Assembly (NCBI GenBank): GCA_002418825.1
Contig: DIEW01000023.1
Coordinates: 4,735 to 37,661 of the forward strand
DNA: 32,927 bases
Reading direction: 5' to 3'
Origin: Syntrophaceae bacterium UBA5764
GTDB taxonomy: Bacteria; Desulfobacterota; Syntrophia; Syntrophales; Smithellaceae
Position 1 is the first letter of the stretch. Every line of letters starts with the position of its first letter. The notes under the pieces were generated by a model that was not told where the DNA came from, made no database searches, and worked only from the letters and a program-made list of their open reading frames with translations. Shown here one piece after another: positions 1 through 7,321 of the stretch. Both the position numbers and the translations under genes were made by a program.

Positions 1-486
1 TATTATCGCCTCAATGTTTTTCCCATTGAAGTGCCACCACTCAGAAGCAGAAAAGAAGACATTTTGCCGTTGACGGACTATTTCTTGGAAAAATTCAATA
101 AAAAACTCGCTGTTTCGGTCAACATGGAACAAGAAGTCAAGGAAATGTTTCTGCGTCATGATTGGCCGGGCAATATCCGCGAGTTGGAAAACCTTATCGA
201 AAGAATGATCTTGCTGGCACAAAATGATACCGTTACCATGAGGGAGATTCCTGAAGAATTCAAAGCCGCCGTCAATAAAATTGCGGCGGCACCGCTGGAA
301 ACAAGCAAGAAACCTTTTAAGAATTATATGCGCGACCACGTGGAAAATGTCGAAAAACAAATGATTGTCAAAATGCTGGAAGAGGCGGGTGGAAATGTCA
401 CCAAAGCCGCCCAGCAGCTGGGATTGAGCCGTAAAGGCCTGCAACTGAAGATGATTAAATACAATTTGCGCAAAGATATGAAGTAA
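1..486 (+). CDS. Sigma-54-dependent transcriptional activator, C-terminal part (5' end outside window)
   Basis: The reading frame is open from base 1, so the start lies upstream of the window. What remains is the end of a sigma-54 AAA+ domain and a Fis-type DNA-binding domain. The first residues read YYRLNVFPIEVPPLRSRKED, the sensor-type stretch typical of NtrC-family activators, followed by the WPGNIRELENLIER motif of the AAA+ lid. The last ~45 residues (GGNVTKAAQQLGLSRKGLQ) form a Fis-like helix-turn-helix. The family activates RNA polymerase-sigma-54 by ATP hydrolysis. Its input domain and target are not visible. The stop codon is followed 41 bases later by the LapA-like gene. It is a different protein from the activator at 8506-9882, whose own lid and HTH differ in sequence. 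Confidence 0.93.
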   Translation, partial: YYRLNVFPIEVPPLRSRKEDILPLTDYFLEKFNKKLAVSVNMEQEVKEMFLRHDWPGNIRELENLIERMILLAQNDTVTMREIPEEFKAAVNKIAAAPLETSKKPFKNYMRDHVENVEKQMIVKMLEEAGGNVTKAAQQLGLSRKGLQLKMIKYNLRKDMK

Positions 487-527
487 ACAGCAGAACACCG
501 TTCCGACTTTTTTTCAGGAGACAAAAA

Positions 528-758
528 ATGAATTTCAAAATTATTCTAGTTATTATCCTCGCATGTTTGGCTCTTGTCTTTGTGGCGCAAAACATCGACA
601 TTGTTTCCCTCAAGTTTTTCTATTGGGAAATTGCGATGTCACGCGCCGTACTGATATTTTTTTCCCTGCTCATCGGTTTCATGATCGGTTGGTTTCTGAA
701 AAGCTATCTCAGCTATCGCAAGGAAAAAAAGGAAGTGCAAAACATTCTTAATAAATAA
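528..758 (+). CDS. LapA (DUF1049) domain small membrane protein
   Basis: This 76-residue protein has two hydrophobic segments (about residues 4-22 and 38-58) separated by a short polar stretch (QNIDIVSLKFFYW). It ends in a charged tail (SYRKEKKEVQNILNK) that is probably cytoplasmic and helical. The layout and the 'VAQN..VSLKFF.W' pattern match the LapA/DUF1049 family of small inner-membrane proteins, which in enterobacteria act with LapB in controlling lipopolysaccharide synthesis; that role cannot be assumed here. An AGGAGA ribosome-binding site lies 6 bases before the ATG. It follows the activator fragment on the same strand and may be cotranscribed with it. Confidence 0.8.
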   Translation: MNFKIILVIILACLALVFVAQNIDIVSLKFFYWEIAMSRAVLIFFSLLIGFMIGWFLKSYLSYRKEKKEVQNILNK

Positions 759-831
759 AACTTTTTAGCGCGGCAAGTAAGCTCAAAAGCAGAGTATACG
801 GTTTTAAAATTCAACTAACTGAGACCGCATT

Positions 832-2193
832 TTACTTGCTTAAAGTGTCGTAAATTCCCACGGCCATAATGGCGACAATTAAAACAGGAACAACATAGCG
901 GATAAGGATAATCCACCATTTCCCTATGGTGAAAACAGTACAGCCTTTATTGGCCTCATCAACAGCTTTTTTTGTCCCCCAGATGTAGCCGACAAATATT
1001 GCCGACAGCAGTCCCCCCAGCGGCAGGAAAATGCTGTTGGCAAACCAGTCATAGGTATCGAGCAGATCCGTCTTGAGACCAGGACAGTGAACTCCGTCAA
1101 GTACGTTATAGCCTAAACCAGCCGGGAGCCCGGCGATAAAAATTACCAGCCCCATGCAGATTGCGGCTTTTTTACGCTGCCATCCTTTTTCATCAATCAG
1201 CCAGGCCGATACAACCTCTAGCAGAGAAATAGCGGAAGTCAAAGCGGCAATGCCCAGCAAAACAAAAAAAAGAACGCCAAATACAATCCCCAGAGGCATT
1301 TGCGCAAAAACAGCGGGGAGCGTAATAAAAACCAGACCCGGACCCGCTCCCGGAGCATATCCCAAAGCAAACACAGCCGGAAATATGGCAAAACCAGCCA
1401 GCAAGGCGACCGCAGTGTCCAAACCGGCCACAGAAGCGGCGCTGAATGGAATTTCATCTTTGCTTTGCAGATAACTTCCGTAGGTAATGAAAACACCCAT
1501 GCCCAAACTCAGAGAAAAAAAAGCTTGGGAAATAGCGCCAAGAAGCGTCCTACCGGTCACCTCGCTGAAATCCGGTTTCAGATAATAGATAATACCCTCA
1601 CTCGCCCCGGGCAGGGTGACAGAACGCAGAATCAAAATGAGCAATATGATGAAAAGTACCGGCATAAGGATAGTGGACCATCTTTGTATCCCCTTAACCA
1701 CGCCGGCGGCAATAATGCCGATGGTTAAAATCATAAACAGAGCCTGCCAGCAAATCGGTTCCCAAATGCTTGTTATATGATTCTTGAAAATTTCGGCGTG
1801 ATTAATATCCGGGCTGCCTGTTGCGACGATGACTTTATAAACATAAGCCAAAGACCAGCCAGCAACAACAACATAGTAGGAAAGAATGACAAAGCCGGTA
1901 AAAACACCTAACGCGCCTACGAGCCACCAGGGGCTGTTGGGCGCGAGAGCTTTAAAGGCGCCCACAGGATTCCGCTGGGAAACACGACCAAGGACTGTTT
2001 CATTAACAATTAATGGATAGCCAATCAAACAGATGGCAATCAGGTAAATAACAATGAAGGCCGCGCCGCCATGCTCACCCGTCATGTACGGGAACCGCCA
2101 GATATTCCCCAGACCTATTGCCGAACCTGCCGCCGCCAAAATGAATCCGGCACGAGTCGCCCAATGTTCTCTGTTGTTTTTGAAATCGTTCAC
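832..2193 (-). CDS. Sodium-dependent transporter, neurotransmitter:sodium symporter (NSS/SNF) family
   Basis: A 453-residue integral membrane protein of the LeuT-fold NSS family, which imports amino acids or related compounds with Na+. The N-terminal signature is clear: WATRAGFILAAAGSAIGLGN followed by IWRFPYMTGEHGG, the unwound helix-1 region that binds Na+ and substrate. About 11-12 hydrophobic segments follow, and the length is normal for bacterial members. I place the start at a GTG (revcomp 2193-2191), because an AGAGGAG ribosome-binding site (2201-2207) sits 7 bases upstream. A longer frame to 2217 lacks such a site. The substrate cannot be told from sequence. It is transcribed divergently from the dehydrogenase at 2431 and convergently with the LapA-like gene. 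Confidence 0.92.
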   Translation of the reverse strand: MNDFKNNREHWATRAGFILAAAGSAIGLGNIWRFPYMTGEHGGAAFIVIYLIAICLIGYPLIVNETVLGRVSQRNPVGAFKALAPNSPWWLVGALGVFTGFVILSYYVVVAGWSLAYVYKVIVATGSPDINHAEIFKNHITSIWEPICWQALFMILTIGIIAAGVVKGIQRWSTILMPVLFIILLILILRSVTLPGASEGIIYYLKPDFSEVTGRTLLGAISQAFFSLSLGMGVFITYGSYLQSKDEIPFSAASVAGLDTAVALLAGFAIFPAVFALGYAPGAGPGLVFITLPAVFAQMPLGIVFGVLFFVLLGIAALTSAISLLEVVSAWLIDEKGWQRKKAAICMGLVIFIAGLPAGLGYNVLDGVHCPGLKTDLLDTYDWFANSIFLPLGGLLSAIFVGYIWGTKKAVDEANKGCTVFTIGKWWIILIRYVVPVLIVAIMAVGIYDTLSK

Positions 2194-2337
2194 CGTGTTT
2201 CTCCTCTTTAAAATCAAAACAAGGGCAAATAAATTTTTCGACGCGAACTATAGAAATTTCATTTCCTGGTGTCAAGACAAAACACATATTGAAAACATTT
2301 CCCGGACAAGTGCGTTTTTCCCAATATCTTAATTAAC

Positions 2338-2369
2338 TTGACACAGCTTTAATATTTTCATTATATACT
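2338..2369 (+). promoter_or_regulatory. Putative sigma-70 promoter for the 3-hydroxyacyl-CoA dehydrogenase gene
   Basis: A perfect TTGACA (2338-2343) is followed after 18 bases by TATATA (2362-2367), with TATACT overlapping it. The start codon is 62 bases downstream. The element sits in the AT-rich divergent intergenic region and points at the dehydrogenase gene. Confidence 0.6.
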
Positions 2370-2430
2370 CATAAACCTCTTAAATTAAAATCACGACATT
2401 GTAAAAATAAAAAAGAAAGGAGTGCCATCT

Positions 2431-3603
2431 ATGAAAATTCAGGACATCAAGACAATCGCCGTCATTGGCGCGGGCGACATGGGTCACGGCATAGCTCAGG
2501 TCTGCGCTATGGCCGGCATGAAAATTAATCTTTACGACATCAAGCAGGAATTTGTGGACAGGGGCATGGCAAAAATGAAAGCCAGCTTTGAAAAGCAGGT
2601 GGCCAAGCAAAAAATGTCCGTGGACGATTTGAACAAAATGATGGGAAACATCAAAGGCTTCATCTCTTTGAAAGATGCCGTCGCCGACATCGATTATATG
2701 ATTGAGGCCGCGCCGGAGATACTCGACCTTAAAATAAAAATCTTCAAAGAGGTTGACGAAAACGCGCCAAAACACGCTATCTTGGCCTCCAATACATCCA
2801 ATATGAGCATCACGGAGATGGGCACGGCGACAAAGAGACCGGATAAAGTTTTGGGAATTCACTTTTTCAACCCGCCAGTCATGATGGCGCTCGTCGAGGT
2901 CATCAGGGGAAAGCAAACATCCCTCGAAACCATGAACGTCAGCTTCGAACTGATGTCAAAATTGAAAAACTTCCGCGGCGCGATGGTTCCGGTAAGGGTG
3001 GAAAAAGATTCTCCGGGCTTTATCTTCAATCGGATCAACGCGCCGGTAGGCCTTTATCTGGCCCAGATTTACGAGCAGGGTTTGGTAAACCCGGAAGCGG
3101 TCGACGCCAAAATCAGATCTATTGGTTCTCCGATGGGACCTTACGAAACGATGGATTTTTCCGGGCTGGATGTTTATATGCATGGCACGGAATATTTTGC
3201 CAAAACCCTCTCTCCTGAATTCAAGCCCGCCAACTGGCTCAAAAAAATGAATGAAACCGGGACACTGGGCAAAAAAAGCGGCAAGGGAATATTCGTCTGG
3301 CCGGAAGGCAACAGGCCGCAAATTGACATGAGCAAGGCTGATCCTAATTTTGATCCGATGGATATCATCTGCCTGCAGGTAAATGAGGGAACAAAACTTT
3401 TGGAAGAAGGAGTGACCAGCAGCACGGCGGAAATCGACAAGGCCATGGTTAACGGCGGCGGTTCACCTTTCGGGCCTTTTGCCCTAGCTAAAGGTATGGG
3501 CTGGCCCAAAGTTGCCGAGCGCTGCGAAGCTATCTCTAAGAAACTGGGTATCCAATGGTTTCTTCCCACCGAAACACTAAAAAAAGGAAACATTCAGGTT
3601 TAA
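2431..3603 (+). CDS. 3-hydroxyacyl-CoA dehydrogenase, NAD-binding, with two C-terminal domains
   Basis: Oxidises or reduces 3-hydroxyacyl-CoA/3-oxoacyl-CoA with NAD(H), a step of fatty-acid beta-oxidation or butyrate-type metabolism. Of 390 residues, about 1-185 form the Rossmann domain, with IAVIGAGDMGHGIAQ as dinucleotide motif. The catalytic region reads SNTSNMSITEM and GIHFFNPPVMMALVEVI, including the conserved His. The dimerisation domain begins near DSPGFIFNRI. A further ~90-residue repeat of the C-terminal domain (about 300-390) makes it longer than the usual ~280-residue bacterial Hbd. The ATG at 2431 is chosen because AAAGGAG (2415-2421) lies 9 bases upstream; a GTG at 2422 would overlap the ribosome-binding site. 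It is monocistronic: promoter before, strong terminator after. Chain-length specificity is not visible. Confidence 0.93.
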   Translation: MKIQDIKTIAVIGAGDMGHGIAQVCAMAGMKINLYDIKQEFVDRGMAKMKASFEKQVAKQKMSVDDLNKMMGNIKGFISLKDAVADIDYMIEAAPEILDLKIKIFKEVDENAPKHAILASNTSNMSITEMGTATKRPDKVLGIHFFNPPVMMALVEVIRGKQTSLETMNVSFELMSKLKNFRGAMVPVRVEKDSPGFIFNRINAPVGLYLAQIYEQGLVNPEAVDAKIRSIGSPMGPYETMDFSGLDVYMHGTEYFAKTLSPEFKPANWLKKMNETGTLGKKSGKGIFVWPEGNRPQIDMSKADPNFDPMDIICLQVNEGTKLLEEGVTSSTAEIDKAMVNGGGSPFGPFALAKGMGWPKVAERCEAISKKLGIQWFLPTETLKKGNIQV

Positions 3604-3623
3604 AAAAATTTCCGAAAATCACG

Positions 3624-3656
3624 ATAGGGAGTTCATCACTTTGATGAACTCCCTAT
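3624..3656 (+). terminator. Rho-independent terminator
   Basis: A perfect 15-bp stem (ATAGGGAGTTCATCA at 3624-3638 with its complement at 3642-3656) closes a 3-base loop and is followed by TTTC. It lies 20 bases after the dehydrogenase stop. The stem is symmetrical enough to work from either side, but the following T-run favours the plus strand. Confidence 0.9.
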
Positions 3657-3753
3657 TTTCTAATCCCGCAACGGGTGATACAGCTTTCTTGTAATCGCGT
3701 ATTTATTGATATATAAATTACGGCAAATTAAAGTTTTTCGTTCAGAGTGCTAA

Positions 3754-4482
3754 ATGCATATAAACAGTGTGACCTTCCATCCCGAAAGATATCCAACAAA
3801 AAAAGTATATCCTTTTTCTTTGCCCATTTTTCACAAAACAAAAACAATCAATTTTGACTTACCGATTACCATCTTCGTCGGCGAAAACGGCACGGGCAAA
3901 TCCACGCTGCTGGAAGCCATTACTCTCGCCTGCGGCATACACATATGGCGTCAAACAGAAAGGGGCAGCCCGCAACATAATCCTTATGAAGATCAACTTT
4001 GTAAATATATCACTGTGGAGTGGCAAGACGACCGTGTTCCCGGCTCTTTTTTCAGCTCAAAAATATTTCAGCATTTTGCCGAACTGCTCGATGAGTGGGC
4101 GGCGGCAGACCGCGGGCAACTTGACTACTTTGGCGGGAAATCGCTGACCGCTCAATCTCACGGTCAATCGCTGATGTCTTTTTTTGAAAATCGTTATCAA
4201 ATAAAAGGTCTTTATCTTATGGACGAACCGGAAACTGCTCTTTCTCCTCAGAGCCAAATACAACTTTTATCTCTTTTAAATAAAATGAGTACTGCCGGCC
4301 ACGCACAGTTCATTTTTGCCACTCATTCCCCCATTTTGCTGGCCTGTTCAAACGCAAAATTATACTCCTTCGACGATGCCGAAGTACACTCAATCGGTTA
4401 TGAAAGCACAAATCATTACCGTCTGTACAAGCTTTTTTTGGAAAACAAGAATGAATTCTTAAACACAAAAAATAACAAATAA
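3754..4482 (+). CDS. Small AAA/ABC-type ATPase (COG3910-like predicted ATPase)
   Basis: This 242-residue soluble ATPase has a Walker A motif GENGTGKSTLLEAI (about residues 44-57), a Walker B/ABC-like stretch LYLMDEPETALSPQSQ (about 152-167) and a switch-region THSP (FIFATHSPILLA). These place it in the AAA_21/SMC-like group of stand-alone predicted ATPases. The N-terminus (FHPERYPTKKVYPFSLPI) resembles a common family of ~240-residue proteins with no firm function. No nuclease partner (such as an OLD-type TOPRIM or HNH domain) is fused or adjacent, so a defence role is not supported. The ribosome-binding site before the ATG is weak. It stands alone between the dehydrogenase terminator and the NrpR-like gene. 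Confidence 0.82.
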   Translation: MHINSVTFHPERYPTKKVYPFSLPIFHKTKTINFDLPITIFVGENGTGKSTLLEAITLACGIHIWRQTERGSPQHNPYEDQLCKYITVEWQDDRVPGSFFSSKIFQHFAELLDEWAAADRGQLDYFGGKSLTAQSHGQSLMSFFENRYQIKGLYLMDEPETALSPQSQIQLLSLLNKMSTAGHAQFIFATHSPILLACSNAKLYSFDDAEVHSIGYESTNHYRLYKLFLENKNEFLNTKNNK

Positions 4483-4576
4483 ACGGGATTTTTCTCTTAA
4501 TAAATTCTTTTTTCCATCTGTAAAATCAATAATTTTCCCATTATCGGATTATATCAAAGCAAAAAATATTTTTTGT

Positions 4577-4603
4577 TTGACAAAAAAACATTTTACATAT
4601 AGA
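4577..4603 (+). promoter_or_regulatory. Putative promoter of the NrpR-like regulator gene
   Basis: TTGACA (4577-4582) is followed after 15 bases by TATAGA (4598-4603). The spacing is two bases shorter than ideal, so strength is uncertain. The predicted transcript start falls inside the inverted repeat at 4609-4624. Confidence 0.5.
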
Positions 4604-4608
4604 AGATA

Positions 4609-4624
4609 CGGCAAACGATTGCCG
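4609..4624. promoter_or_regulatory. Inverted repeat, putative operator in the NrpR-like gene leader
   Basis: A perfect palindrome, CGGCAA-N4-TTGCCG, lies directly after the putative -10 element and 8 bases before the ATG of the NrpR-like gene. That position suits autorepression. The archaeal NrpR operator reported for methanogens has the same general layout (GGAA-N6-TTCC); here the matching core would be GGCA-N6-TGCC. Binding by this protein is inference. Confidence 0.55.
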
Positions 4625-4632
4625 ATTGCCTT

Positions 4633-5634
4633 ATGAAACAACTTTTCGACCCTGAAGATATCGAACGTAAAAACATTCTGATGCTGAAAATTCTGAACGA
4701 AAGCCCCGTCTCTCTTGGTGCGCGCGTTATCGCACGCAAAATGCAGGAACATAGCATCCAGCTTAGCGAAAGAACTGTTCGTTATCACCTGAAACTAATG
4801 GATGAAAGGGGTTTGACTAGACTCGTCGGCAGACGTGATGGCAGGGTTATCACGGATTTGGGCTTGGAAGAAATTGCCAACGCGCGAGTTCAGGATAAAA
4901 TAAGTCTTTCGATTTCCCGTATCGATGTCTTGTCATTTAAAACAACTTTTAATCTTCGAAAAAAACGCGGGCGGGTGCCGGTAAATATTTCTTTTATTCC
5001 CGAAGATAAATTCGAACAGATTCTTTCAGTTATGAAACCAGTTTTTCAGAAGAAGCTGGCCGTATCCGACCGTATCGCCGTTGCCCGAGCAAACGAAAAA
5101 TTGGGAGAAGTCGTCATCCCGGAAGGAAAAATTGGCTTGGCCACGGTTTGCAGCATTGTTATTAACGGTGTACTGCTCAAGCACGGCATCCCTATTGATT
5201 CCAAATTTGGCGGAATTCTACAGTTGAAAAACGGAGAACCTCTTCGTTTTGTTGAGCTAATTCACTATTCCGGCTCTTCTCTTGACCCTTCGGAAATATT
5301 CATTCGCGGAAAAATGACATCCGTAAAAGAAGTTATCGAAAAAAATGAGGGAAAGATTCTGGCCAATTTCCGTGAAATTCCGGCACTCAGCCGTTCTTTG
5401 GTTACTGACGTCATCGCCGAATTCCGCGAAGCGGGTATTAACGGAATTTTATCCATCGGTGATGTCGGTACAGCGCTTGGTCAGACTAACGTTGATATAA
5501 ACAAGGTTGGTATGATTTTAATCGGCGGGCTTAATCCGATTGCCGCGGCATATGAAGACGGTTTTGATGTGGAAAACAAAGCAATGTCCACGGTAATGGA
5601 ATTTGAAGAGCTTCAAAGTATCGAACAAATATAA
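4633..5634 (+). CDS. NrpR-like regulator: winged helix plus one DUF128/NRD domain
   Basis: Of 333 residues, about 8-75 form a winged helix (KILNESPVSLGARVIARKM, then a recognition region around LSERTVRYHLKLMDERGL and a wing). About 85-325 match one DUF128 (NrpR regulatory) domain, with GIPIDSKFGGILQLKNGEP and the Gly-rich end VGMILIGGLNPIAAAYEDG. In methanogenic archaea NrpR represses nitrogen-assimilation genes and is relieved by 2-oxoglutarate. Several archaeal versions carry two NRD copies; this has one. The glutamate dehydrogenase gene follows 56 bases later on the same strand, which fits a nitrogen role. The ATG has no recognisable Shine-Dalgarno sequence, because the leader is occupied by the inverted repeat. 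The family call is firm; target and effector are inferred. Confidence 0.85.
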   Translation: MKQLFDPEDIERKNILMLKILNESPVSLGARVIARKMQEHSIQLSERTVRYHLKLMDERGLTRLVGRRDGRVITDLGLEEIANARVQDKISLSISRIDVLSFKTTFNLRKKRGRVPVNISFIPEDKFEQILSVMKPVFQKKLAVSDRIAVARANEKLGEVVIPEGKIGLATVCSIVINGVLLKHGIPIDSKFGGILQLKNGEPLRFVELIHYSGSSLDPSEIFIRGKMTSVKEVIEKNEGKILANFREIPALSRSLVTDVIAEFREAGINGILSIGDVGTALGQTNVDINKVGMILIGGLNPIAAAYEDGFDVENKAMSTVMEFEELQSIEQI

Positions 5635-5639
5635 AAATA

Positions 5640-5655
5640 TGCATGAAATTATGCA
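5640..5655. promoter_or_regulatory. Inverted repeat upstream of gdhA
   Basis: TGCAT-N6-ATGCA lies 5 bases after the NrpR-like stop codon and 36 bases before the gdhA ATG. It could be an operator, since the spacing geometry resembles the repeat at 4609-4624 although the half-sites differ. It could also be chance in AT-rich sequence. Confidence 0.35.
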
Positions 5656-5690
5656 GGAAATAAATATTTTTTTTAAGGGAGATTAAATTT

Positions 5691-7046
5691 ATGTCAGTAA
5701 TCAAAGATGTAATTGCGAAAGTAAAACAAATGGATCCGAGCCAGCCGGAGTTTCATCAGGCCGTTGAGGAAGTAATGGAGACACTGGAACCCACGGTCAA
5801 AAAGCATCCGGAATTCGTAAAGGCTAATATTTACGAACGAATTGTGGAACCGGAAAGAACCGTTATCTTTCGGGTGCCTTGGATGGATGATAAAGGCAAC
5901 GTGCAGGTCAATCGCGGTTTTCGCGTTCAATTCAACAACGCCATCGGGCCGTTTAAAGGCGGCTTGCGTTTTCATCCTTCTGTCAATCTGAGTATTATCA
6001 AGTTTTTGGGTTTTGAACAAATATTCAAAAACGCGCTGACCACACTGCCCATGGGCGGCGCCAAAGGGGGCTCTGACTTTGACCCTAAAGGAAAATCAGA
6101 CGGCGAAGTAATGCGTTTCTGTCAGGCATTTATGCGCGAGCTTTTCCGCCATATCGGCGGTGAGATTGACGTGCCGGCCGGCGATATCGGCGTGGGGGCG
6201 CGGGAAATCGGCTACCTTTATGGATATTACAAAAAAATCCGCAACGAGCACACAGGAGTTCTTACCGGAAAGGGACTGGAATACGGTGGCAGCTTAATTC
6301 GCCCGGAGGCAACAGGTTACGGCACCGTGTATTTCGCCGCGGAAATGCTCGCCACTCGCGGCTTAAACTTCAAAGGAAAAACCGTGGCCGTCAGCGGGGC
6401 GGGGAATGTGGCGCAATACGCGATAGAAAAGGTCAATCAACTGGGCGGAAAAGTGGTTTCACTGTGCGATTCGTCCGCAACCATCATCGATGAAGCAGGA
6501 ATAGATGATGACAAGTGCTGCTATGTTCTGGAATTGAAAAACGTCAGGCGTGGCCGTATTTCCGAATATGCCGACAAATACAAAACTGTTTGCTATGAAG
6601 GAAAGAATGTCTGGGATGTTATCAGAGAACAAAGCATCAAAGTTGACATCGCCCTGCCCTGCGCCACTCAAAACGAAATCAACGGGAAAAACGCCGCAGC
6701 GCTGATAAAAAACGGCTGCATCTGCGTGGCCGAGGGCGCCAACATGCCCTCCACACCGGAAGCAATCAAGATTTTCCAGGAAAACAAAATTCTTTACGGC
6801 CCTGGTAAAGCGGCCAATGCCGGAGGCGTAGCCACCTCCGGTCTGGAAATGAGCCAGAACAGCCTAAGACTTTCTTGGACGCGTGAAGAAGTTGACAACC
6901 GCCTGCTGATTATTATGAAAAGCATCCATAAGGCCTGCTATGAAACAGCGGAAGCATACGGTAAAAAGGGTGACTATGTCACCGGCGCCAACATCGCCGG
7001 ATTTACCAAAGTGGCCAAAGCAATGCTGGCTTACGGTATTCTTTGA
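5691..7046 (+). CDS. gdhA: NADP-type glutamate dehydrogenase
   Basis: Catalyses 2-oxoglutarate + NH4+ + NAD(P)H to glutamate, in the cytoplasm. The 451 residues match the ~450-residue hexameric family. Visible motifs are GPFKGGLRFHPSVN (substrate site), LPMGGAKGGSDFDPKGKSDG with the catalytic Lys, DVPAGDIGVGAREIGYLYG (catalytic Asp region) and the Rossmann motif VAVSGAGNVAQYAIEK near residue 230. C-terminal GPGKAANAGGVATSGLEMSQN is also conserved. Length and motif details resemble the bacterial NADP-linked class; cofactor is not proven. An AGGGAG ribosome-binding site precedes the ATG by 9 bases. It follows the NrpR-like gene and ends at a hairpin, so the two probably form a small nitrogen-control unit. 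Confidence 0.96.
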   Translation: MSVIKDVIAKVKQMDPSQPEFHQAVEEVMETLEPTVKKHPEFVKANIYERIVEPERTVIFRVPWMDDKGNVQVNRGFRVQFNNAIGPFKGGLRFHPSVNLSIIKFLGFEQIFKNALTTLPMGGAKGGSDFDPKGKSDGEVMRFCQAFMRELFRHIGGEIDVPAGDIGVGAREIGYLYGYYKKIRNEHTGVLTGKGLEYGGSLIRPEATGYGTVYFAAEMLATRGLNFKGKTVAVSGAGNVAQYAIEKVNQLGGKVVSLCDSSATIIDEAGIDDDKCCYVLELKNVRRGRISEYADKYKTVCYEGKNVWDVIREQSIKVDIALPCATQNEINGKNAAALIKNGCICVAEGANMPSTPEAIKIFQENKILYGPGKAANAGGVATSGLEMSQNSLRLSWTREEVDNRLLIIMKSIHKACYETAEAYGKKGDYVTGANIAGFTKVAKAMLAYGIL

Positions 7047-7066
7047 TTCTTCATCGTGTAAAACAA

Positions 7067-7115
7067 AAAGAACCCGCTTACATGTCTGCAAGATAGCTGT
7101 GTTAGCGGGTTCTTT
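7067..7115 (+). terminator. Probable terminator after gdhA
   Basis: A perfect 12-bp stem (AAAGAACCCGCT at 7067-7078 with AGCGGGTTCTTT at 7104-7115) encloses a 25-base loop. The T-rich part lies in the stem end rather than in a long tail. The large loop is unusual, but the position 20 bases after the stop is right. Confidence 0.65.
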
Positions 7116-7321
7116 ATCACCGTCATCAAATATTTTTCCCGCGCGGTTATCTTCAATAAAATAATTAACCCCATACCAATCAGACAAAGGCAAAACAAAA
7201 AAAGTTGCTCGGAAAGTAAATCTGGTTCATTTTTTCCCGCGATTCTGATAAAATATAATGACGCAAGTTAATGAGTCTCCAAAAATCTAATCTTCGAAGC
7301 TTTGAGCGAAAGAGATAACTG

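Noticed and set aside
773..839. GCAAGTAA ... TTACTTGC inverted repeat between convergent genes
   Set aside because: The arms are 8 bp with a loop of about 50 bases and overlap the transporter stop codon; too weak to call a terminator.
2380..2916. 178-codon minus-strand open frame opposite the 3-hydroxyacyl-CoA dehydrogenase
   Set aside because: Its translation is low-complexity His/Phe/Asp-rich, and the plus strand encodes the Rossmann domain there.
3183..3200. TGGCACG followed by TTGC inside the dehydrogenase gene, like a sigma-54 promoter
   Set aside because: The spacer is 7 bases instead of 4, and the site is inside a coding region with no gene start nearby.
3754..4482. Small ATPase as a phage-defence gene (OLD-, Septu- or Gabija-like)
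   Set aside because: No nuclease or second defence component is fused or adjacent, and the protein fits a common stand-alone ATPase family.
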